Shown here: positions 58,412 to 64,000 of the stretch, in pieces
Layout: every line of letters begins with the position of its first letter
Position numbering within the stretch: the first letter of the stretch is position 1
From: Rhodovulum euryhalinum
GTDB lineage: Bacteria; Pseudomonadota; Alphaproteobacteria; Rhodobacterales; Rhodobacteraceae
Direction: 5' to 3'
DNA length: 64,000 nucleotides
NCBI RefSeq assembly: GCF_004342445.1
Contig: NZ_SLWW01000002.1
Span: 248,001-312,000 of the forward strand
The notes under the pieces: model-generated
Told to the model about the DNA's origin: nothing
Seen by the model: the letters and a program-made list of their open reading frames with translations, nothing else
Database searches by the model: none
Position numbers and translations under genes: made by a program

Positions 58412-59589
58412 GTGTATTGCGGCGAGACGAGGCCGGTCAGGTGGGCAACGTTCTTGATGCCGATCTTGATATGGGCCAGCGGGCGCTTCTTCGTCAGCTT
58501 CTTGTTCATGTAGCTTTCGAAGGTCAGCTTCTGCACGTCCACGTCATGGCAGAGCGAGACGAAGCGCTCGCGCCGCTCGTCGCTATGGTAATAGGCGTCC
58601 TGCATGCTTTGCAGGGCGCGGAAGGTCATCTTGTGGTCCTTCATGAACATCTGGCGTGCCAGTTTCAGGTCCGACGCCCGGCCCGAGGCCAGCGCCGCGG
58701 ACACCGCCATTGCGCCGATGCGCCCGCCATACATGGCGTAGTAGATGCCCTCGCCCGAGGACGGCGCGACGGTGCCTGCGGCATCGCCCACCACGACCAC
58801 GTCGCGGCCGTTGTCCCAGCGATCCATCGGGCGCAACGGGATCGGCGCGCCCTCTTTGCGCAGCGTCTCGGCCTGCTCCAGCCCGGCCATCCGGCGCAGA
58901 TCGGCGGTCGCCTGCTTCAGGTCGAACCCGTCGACGCCGGTGCCCATGCCGACCGAGCAGGTATGCCCGTGCGGGAACACCCAGCCGTAGAAATCGGGGC
59001 TGATCCGGCCATCATAGATCACGTCGCAGCGGTTGGGCTGGTAGTTACCCACCGCCATCGGGGCATCGATGATCTCGTGATAGGCAATGACGTAGGGGAT
59101 CTTGTCGCCGCCCGGCACCTCGGCGCGGGCCACGTCCGAGCGCGCCCCGTCCGCACCGATCACGTATTTCGTCTGAAGCCGGATTTCCTCGCGGCTTTCC
59201 TTGTCGCGGAAGACGAGGAAGGTCTTTTCCTCCTCGCGCTCGATCCGCAGGAAGGTGCCCGTGAACCGCGTGGCGCCGGCACGTTCGGCCCGGGCACGCA
59301 GGAACGGGTCGAAATCCTTGCGGTCGACCATGCCGACAAACCCGTCCTCGATCGGGATATCGACAAAGCGGCCCGAGGGCGAGATCATGCGCGCGGTGTC
59401 GATCTTGGCCACGAGCTGCTGGTCGGAAATATCGAAATCCTTCATCAGGCGGGGCGGGATCGCGCCGCCGCAGGGCTTGATCCGGCCCTCGCGGTCGATC
59501 AGGGCGACCTTCTTGCCCGACCGGGCCAGGTCTTCTGCGGCCGTAGCCCCGGCGGGGCCGCCACCAACGACGACAACGTCAAAGATCAT
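58408..59589 (-). CDS. bchP: Geranylgeranyl diphosphate/bacteriochlorophyllide reductase BchP
   Basis: 393 aa flavoprotein that reduces the geranylgeranyl tail of bacteriochlorophyll to phytyl. ATG 59589 gives the FAD site FDVVVVGGGPAGATAAEDLA at the N-terminus; IKPCGGAIPPRLM, VIGADGARSDVAR and VVVGDAAGTVAPSSGEGIYYAM are BchP/ChlP signatures. It follows the PucC-family gene by 5 bp and overlaps idi by 4 bp. Confidence 0.96.
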   Translation of the reverse strand: MIFDVVVVGGGPAGATAAEDLARSGKKVALIDREGRIKPCGGAIPPRLMKDFDISDQQLVAKIDTARMISPSGRFVDIPIEDGFVGMVDRKDFDPFLRARAERAGATRFTGTFLRIEREEEKTFLVFRDKESREEIRLQTKYVIGADGARSDVARAEVPGGDKIPYVIAYHEIIDAPMAVGNYQPNRCDVIYDGRISPDFYGWVFPHGHTCSVGMGTGVDGFDLKQATADLRRMAGLEQAETLRKEGAPIPLRPMDRWDNGRDVVVVGDAAGTVAPSSGEGIYYAMYGGRIGAMAVSAALASGRASDLKLARQMFMKDHKMTFRALQSMQDAYYHSDERRERFVSLCHDVDVQKLTFESYMNKKLTKKRPLAHIKIGIKNVAHLTGLVSPQYT

Positions 59590-59594
59590 CTGCT

Positions 59595-60884
59595 TCACTC
59601 CCCCGGGACAAGGCCCGCGTTTTCTGTTGTGGGTCGGTTGGAATCCATGATCCTCCACGCCATCCAGGCGGACAGCAGAAAGAGGATCGCCTCGGTCAGG
59701 AACACCGTCCCGAAGGCCGGTGCGTCGTCAATCATGGTGCGCATCACGTCGGCCGCCGCTGCGCCCAGCAGCCCGCCAAAGCCCGCGGCAATCGCCTGCG
59801 CCGCGCCCCAAAGACCCATGCGCGTGCCCTCGCGCGCGCCGCGGCCCTCGCCGGCCAGCGCCATCATCGCGCTGATCGCGGCCACCGTGAACATCCCGTT
59901 GAAGAAGCCCATCAGCACCACGGCGGGCGTCAGCGGCAGATGCGCACCGTAATTTCCCAGCCACGTGATCGTGACCAGTGCCGCCGCCGAACCAAGGCAG
60001 CCTGCGATCACCCAGGTTCTCAGCGCGCCGATGCGCAGCACGGACGAGCCGATACCCACCACGATCATGCCGACGAAGACGCCACCATGCTGGGCGCCGG
60101 AAAGCGAGGTCGACTGCCCGGGCGTGAAGCCGAAGACGAGGCCCGAATAGGGTTCGAGGATCAGTTCCTGCATGAAATAGGCCGACATGGACAGGAACAC
60201 GAAAAGGGTGAAGATGCGCGCGCTTCGCTCGGCCCAGACTTCCTTGAAGCCTTGCCAGAACGGCATCTCGTCGGGCTCGCGCCGCGCGACGACGCGTTTT
60301 TCGATACCCCAGACGGCCAGCGTGGTGACGATCACCGCGCCGATGGTGACGGTGGCGACGATCTTCAGCAGCAGCGCGGGAGTGTAGGGGTCAAGGAAGG
60401 CGCCGACCGTGCCCGCGGTGATGGCGATCCCGGCGATCATCATCAGCCAGGTGATCGTGGCCGCCGCCGCCCGGCGGTCGGGCGCGGTGGCGGTGGCCAA
60501 GAGCGCCAGAAGCGACGTTCCCGAGGCCGCGACGCCCACCCCGATCAGTGCATAGGCGAGGATCGAGATCGCGAGACCGGCCAGGTGGTTGGTCTCCATC
60601 ACGACGACGCCCAGTGCGGCCGAGAACCCGCCAAGCGCAAGCATGGCCATGCCCCCGATGATGAAGCGCGTCCTCTGCCCCTTGGTATCGGACAGAAAGC
60701 CCCAGTTCGGCCGGGTGATCTGGATCGCGTAATGCAGCCCCACCAGCAGACCCGGCAGGATCGCGGGCAGCGCCAGTTCCACCACCATCAGCCGGTTCAG
60801 CGTAGAGCTTGTCAGCACCACGATGGCACCAAGACACATCTGGACAAGGCCCAGCCGGACGATCTGGAGCCAGCCCAGCGTCAT
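59595..60884 (-). CDS. PucC/LhaA-family transporter (orf428-type, BCD family)
   Basis: 429 aa with 12 hydrophobic segments, in the PucC/LhaA/Bch2 family, which is related to MFS transporters. It corresponds in size and position to orf428 between bchG and bchP in Rhodobacter. MTLGWLQIVRLGLVQMCLGA opens the protein, and GALRTWVIAGC and GEGRGAREGTRMGLWGAAQA are further recognisable parts. PucC and LhaA help assemble light-harvesting complexes, perhaps by handling bacteriochlorophyll. Start overlaps the bchG stop by 4 bp. Confidence 0.92.
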   Translation of the reverse strand: MTLGWLQIVRLGLVQMCLGAIVVLTSSTLNRLMVVELALPAILPGLLVGLHYAIQITRPNWGFLSDTKGQRTRFIIGGMAMLALGGFSAALGVVVMETNHLAGLAISILAYALIGVGVAASGTSLLALLATATAPDRRAAAATITWLMMIAGIAITAGTVGAFLDPYTPALLLKIVATVTIGAVIVTTLAVWGIEKRVVARREPDEMPFWQGFKEVWAERSARIFTLFVFLSMSAYFMQELILEPYSGLVFGFTPGQSTSLSGAQHGGVFVGMIVVGIGSSVLRIGALRTWVIAGCLGSAAALVTITWLGNYGAHLPLTPAVVLMGFFNGMFTVAAISAMMALAGEGRGAREGTRMGLWGAAQAIAAGFGGLLGAAAADVMRTMIDDAPAFGTVFLTEAILFLLSAWMAWRIMDSNRPTTENAGLVPGE

Positions 60885-61789
60885 GCGCCGGCCCCCAGCA
60901 TGCGGATCGCGAAGGCCGAGATCATCATGCCCGAGACGTAAAGGACGACGCCCACGCCGTTATACCAGGGCGCCTTGCCCTTGGGATCCTTCATCATCAC
61001 CGACATCGCCCAGAACTGGACCAGCAGAACGGCGGTGACGCCAAGCGCATGGAACGGCCGGTCCCAGAGGAACAGCAGCGCGATCACCACCACCTGTGGC
61101 ACCGCCATGACGATACTGGCCACCCAGGCGGCCTTTTCCGGGCCAAGCGTCACGGGCAGCGAGTTGACGCCCATCTTGCGGTCGCCCTCAAGCGCCTTGA
61201 AATCGTTCAGCGTCATGATTCCATGCGCGCCGATCCCGTAGAGCAGCGCTATGATGACGACATAGACGGACGGCGCGCCTGCCGACAGCACCGCCGCCCC
61301 CGTGAACCACGGCAGGGATTCGTAGGACAGGCCCACCAGCCCCGGCCCCCACCAGCCGGATTTCTTCAGCCGAACGGGCTCCGCCGAATAGGCCCAGGCC
61401 GCGGCCACGCCGAGGATCGTGGCGACGAAACCCCAGGGGCCAAGTTGCCAGCCGATCACCAGCGACAACAAGGACATCGCCAGCGCGATCCACAGCCCCC
61501 AGCGGCCCGGGATGCGCCCCGAGGGGATCGGGCGGTAGGGTTCGTTGATCGCGTCCACATGCCGGTCGCACCAGTCGTTCGCCGCCTGGCTCATGCCGCA
61601 GACCACGGGGCCTGCCAGCACGATGCCCAGCAGCACGAGCCCCGGCTTGGACAGGGGCGAGACCCCCGACGAGACCGTGCCGCAGAGATAGGCCCACATC
61701 GGCGGGAACCAGGTGATCGGCTTGATCAGCGTCACCATGGCGGCGGGCTCCGGCAGGCGCCGGGTCTGGAGGTTCGAGATATCGGTCAT
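60881..61789 (-). CDS. bchG: Bacteriochlorophyll synthase BchG
   Basis: 302 aa polyprenyltransferase of the UbiA superfamily that esterifies bacteriochlorophyllide a with geranylgeranyl or phytyl diphosphate in the membrane. The two aspartate-rich sites are QAANDWCDRHVDAINEP and MTLNDFKALEGDRKMG; ITWFPPMWAYLCGTVS and CGMSQAAND are typical of BchG. About nine membrane segments. ATG 61789 chosen; an ATG at 61825 would add 12 polar residues. It is 55 bp after ppsR. Confidence 0.96.
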   Translation of the reverse strand: MTDISNLQTRRLPEPAAMVTLIKPITWFPPMWAYLCGTVSSGVSPLSKPGLVLLGIVLAGPVVCGMSQAANDWCDRHVDAINEPYRPIPSGRIPGRWGLWIALAMSLLSLVIGWQLGPWGFVATILGVAAAWAYSAEPVRLKKSGWWGPGLVGLSYESLPWFTGAAVLSAGAPSVYVVIIALLYGIGAHGIMTLNDFKALEGDRKMGVNSLPVTLGPEKAAWVASIVMAVPQVVVIALLFLWDRPFHALGVTAVLLVQFWAMSVMMKDPKGKAPWYNGVGVVLYVSGMMISAFAIRMLGAGA

Positions 61790-61844
61790 GTCTTCCGCAT
61801 GCTCTCCCTGGCCCGGTCCGGGCATCTGTTCCTGTCGGCGGGGC

Positions 61845-63269
61845 TCACTCGCCGCTGCCGTCCCTGCTCAGAAGCCCGTACTTGCGCAGCTTCACGTAAA
61901 GGCTCTGGCGCGAGAGCCCCAGCATCTCGGCGGCGGCGACCCGGTTGTTTCGGGTCAACTCGACCGCCGTCTCGATGCACATCTTTTCGACCACATCCGT
62001 CGTTTCGGCCACGATGTCCTTCAGCGTGGCCGAACCGACCAATTCCATCACCGACCGCATCGCGTCGTCCGACACCGCGACGCCGGGCTTGCGGACGCCT
62101 TCCAGCCGGCTGGCGTCGCGGATCACGAAGACGATGCAGGGGTGGTCCTGTTCGGACAGGTAGGTGGCCGAGATTTCAACCGATACCTGCGCGCCGTACT
62201 CCCCGGCCAGCTTGGTTGCGAACATCCGCATCTGCCCGGTGCGGGTCGCATTCTCGACCAGCACACGCAGATCGACGCTACCCCGCACCAGGTAGTCACC
62301 CAGCGACCGGCCCTTGACCGAGGAGACCTGCGGCGCATCCGCAAGCCCGAGAAAGCTTTCGTTCGCAGTCAGGATCACGCCATCGGGGTCGGTGAAGACG
62401 ATGGCGTCGACGCCCTCTTCGAAGAAGGCGCGCAGCGTCTCGGTCATTTCGTTGCCGCCCGCCGCGGCGGCTTCGACCGGGTCGATCCGGCACAGGATCA
62501 GCGGCTCTCCCGCGGCGCGGAAGGCGGTGGGCATGATCCGCACCGGCGTCCGGGTGCGCCGGGCCTCTGCTTCGAGCGGGCCGGCCGTTTCGTCCATTGC
62601 CCGCAGGTTCAACGCCTCGACGAATTCGGCCCGGCGGCGGCCGTCGAATTCCTGGGCCACGGCGTTGCCGATCAGGTCGCTGCGCGCGACGCCCAACAGC
62701 GCGCAGGCCGCCGGATTGGCATCGATCACGCGGCCTGATTTCGTGCCGACGAAGACAAAGGCATCCCGCGTCGCCTCGCTGAGCACGCGATAGCGGGTGT
62801 CATATTCGCGCTGGGTCTCGTAGTCCCGCTCCAGCGCCATCTGCGCCTCGATCAGCTGCATCTGCATCTCGGCGATGGGGCGCAGGTCGCGGCCCAGAAG
62901 CAATAGCACGCTGCCATCCGGACCGATGCGGTGGAACGAGTAGCGCACCGGGAAATCCCAGTTCTCGCCATCCCGGTGGTTCAGTTCGACCGGCTTGGCG
63001 CTGTCGCCGCCTTCGGCGAACAGGTTGAGCTTGGCCTCCAGCTTGGGCTGGCTGTCCTCGGTCAATACATCGCGGATATCGCGGCCTTCCCAGTGGTCGA
63101 GCGCACCAAAGGACCGATGGCCCGCATTGACGAGCACCGAGAGAATCCGGCCTTCGAGCGACAGCACGATCGCGATATCCGAGGCCGCAGCAATGACCTC
63201 GCCCAGCATTTCGGGGGCGATCAGCGGTATCGCACCGCTGCTCCAGTATTTTGTGCCCCTTGAGCTCAC
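61845..63269 (-). CDS. ppsR: Redox-responsive photosynthesis repressor PpsR (CrtJ)
   Basis: 474 aa repressor of bacteriochlorophyll, carotenoid and antenna genes under oxygen. An N-terminal domain (about 20-130) is followed by a linker helix (LIEAQMALERDYETQRE), PAS domains at about 160-265 and 285-390, and a Fis-type helix-turn-helix at about 435-466 (NNRVAAAEMLGLSRQSLYVK). Cys260 and Cys431 align with the redox cysteines 251/249 and 424/420 of the Rhodobacter proteins; Cys189 and Cys378 are extra. It starts at GTG, 37 bp after ppaA. Confidence 0.96.
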   Translation of the reverse strand: MSSRGTKYWSSGAIPLIAPEMLGEVIAAASDIAIVLSLEGRILSVLVNAGHRSFGALDHWEGRDIRDVLTEDSQPKLEAKLNLFAEGGDSAKPVELNHRDGENWDFPVRYSFHRIGPDGSVLLLLGRDLRPIAEMQMQLIEAQMALERDYETQREYDTRYRVLSEATRDAFVFVGTKSGRVIDANPAACALLGVARSDLIGNAVAQEFDGRRRAEFVEALNLRAMDETAGPLEAEARRTRTPVRIMPTAFRAAGEPLILCRIDPVEAAAAGGNEMTETLRAFFEEGVDAIVFTDPDGVILTANESFLGLADAPQVSSVKGRSLGDYLVRGSVDLRVLVENATRTGQMRMFATKLAGEYGAQVSVEISATYLSEQDHPCIVFVIRDASRLEGVRKPGVAVSDDAMRSVMELVGSATLKDIVAETTDVVEKMCIETAVELTRNNRVAAAEMLGLSRQSLYVKLRKYGLLSRDGSGE

Positions 63270-63306
63270 CCCAGATCAAACGGCCGATCCGGCCGCCTCC
63301 GCATCG

Positions 63307-64000
63307 TCAAATCCTCGCCAGCCGGTCGTTCGGGGCCGGAACGGGCGCCCGGACGCCGCACAGCTTCAACGCCTCGCGGGGGTCGACCGTCGCATGATCG
63401 GCCCCGGTCAGCGCACACACGTCCTCGGTGCCTTCGACCACCCGTCCGCCGATCACGATCGGCACGCCCTCGCCGCAGGCGGCGCGGATCTGGCCGACCA
63501 GCCGCCGCGCCGAATCCAGTTTGTGGCGGCACGAGACCGAGATCGCGATCATGTCGAAGCGGCGCGCGGCCACCTTCTCCAATATCTCGTCCTCGGTCTG
63601 GCCGAGGCAGAGGCAGACCGAGATGCCCATCCGGCGCAGCTGGCTTGTCGCGGTCATGCCGCCCAGCGTGTGGAATTCCTCCAGCGGCACGATCAGCATC
63701 ACGTTCGGTGCGTCGGCGGGTGTCATCGCGTCGGTGACCCAGGGCGCGCTGAGTTCGCGCATGATCGCCTGCAGGCGTGCCGAACCGATGGTGACATCGG
63801 CAAAGCTCAACTCGTCGCGGCACCAACGCTCGCCCAGCTCGCGCGCGGCCGCGGGGATATATCCGTCGAGGATCGCCGAGACGCCGACGCCCTTGCGCTG
63901 CAACTCGGCCACCGCGTCCGTCCGCAGCGACTTGTCGCCTTTCAGGATGTCGCTGCAGAACCGGTTCAGCATGGCCTCGTCGATCGCATGTCCGGATTGC
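63307..64000 (-). CDS. ppaA: PpaA/AerR, B12-binding antirepressor of PpsR (5' end outside the window)
   Basis: 231 codons visible, frame still open at base 64000, so the N-terminus lies beyond the window; an internal ATG at 63972 is probably not the start. An all-helical cap (RKGVGVSAILDGYIPAAARELGERW, FADVTIGSARLQAIM) precedes a B12-binding Rossmann-like domain with VPLEEFHTLGG, an E-x-H-x-x-G version of the DxHxxG cobalamin motif, and VIGGRVVEG. AerR/PpaA counteracts PpsR in response to light and oxygen. Upstream of and co-directional with ppsR, as in Rhodobacter. Confidence 0.9.
   Translation of the reverse strand, partial: QSGHAIDEAMLNRFCSDILKGDKSLRTDAVAELQRKGVGVSAILDGYIPAAARELGERWCRDELSFADVTIGSARLQAIMRELSAPWVTDAMTPADAPNVMLIVPLEEFHTLGGMTATSQLRRMGISVCLCLGQTEDEILEKVAARRFDMIAISVSCRHKLDSARRLVGQIRAACGEGVPIVIGGRVVEGTEDVCALTGADHATVDPREALKLCGVRAPVPAPNDRLARI

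Overview
The window is a G+C-rich stretch of an alphaproteobacterial chromosome, most likely from a phototrophic member of the Rhodobacteraceae (Rhodobacter, Rhodovulum or roseobacter-like). The case rests on three things. The conserved block ubiB-ubiE / mutM-echA-rpsT-dnaA-dnaN-recF-gyrB is present. The far right carries part of a purple-bacterial photosynthesis gene cluster: idi, bchP, a PucC-family gene, bchG, ppsR and ppaA/aerR. Intergenic palindromic repeats ending in GCCAAGAAGAAG, familiar from this family, also occur. Genes are tightly packed, with many 4-bp ATGA/GTGA overlaps.

Layout. 1-5.6 kb: end of a sulfurtransferase gene, an aromatic/aspartate aminotransferase, the glnK-amtB nitrogen module and a bifunctional penicillin-binding protein. 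5.6-9.9 kb: mlaA-mlaC lipid-asymmetry genes, then a four-gene set (RidA-like, glycerophosphodiester phosphodiesterase, FemAB/GNAT-like, pterin dehydratase). 9.9-11 kb: a small AT-rich island with one HEPN-like gene, the clearest horizontally acquired gene here. 11-20.6 kb: peroxiredoxin and ferredoxin-reductase-like genes (divergent), rsmD, a membrane-associated unknown, an alpha/beta hydrolase fused to a membrane domain, map, sfsA, and a cinA-like/GNAT/AhpD-like/OmpA chain. 20.8-27.7 kb: LysR regulator, fadH, two proteins of unknown function, a lipoprotein and ilvD.

27.8-43.7 kb: tandem CPBP-family membrane proteases, accD-folC, zapE, an MFS transporter, a hydrolase/ornithine cyclodeaminase-like/HAD group, a DUF188 gene with S-formylglutathione hydrolase, an AEC transporter, the iron exporter mbfA with a likely Irr operator, a TetR regulator, a NYN-LOTUS protein, a class II cytochrome c, a 650-bp non-coding segment with a repeat and a long inverted repeat, a DUF2794 gene and the decayed 3' end of an IS5-like transposase. 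43.7-57.8 kb: the ubiquinone/DNA-repair/replication block (ubiB, ubiE, mutM, echA, rpsT, dnaA, dnaN, recF, a LysE-family exporter, gyrB), then small membrane, DUF808 and Nudix genes. 57.9-64 kb: the photosynthesis genes, all on the minus strand.

How they work together. GlnK gates AmtB according to nitrogen status. UbiE and UbiB feed the quinone pool used by respiration and photosynthesis. Idi, BchP and BchG supply and attach the phytyl/geranylgeranyl tail of bacteriochlorophyll, under control of the redox repressor PpsR and its B12-binding antagonist PpaA/AerR. MbfA protects against iron excess. I found no tRNA, rRNA, CRISPR array, intact insertion sequence or multi-gene phage or defence system. 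The items least explained by known biology are the lone HEPN gene and its flanks, the inverted repeat near 42.87 kb, the hydrolase-membrane fusion and the tandem CPBP pair.
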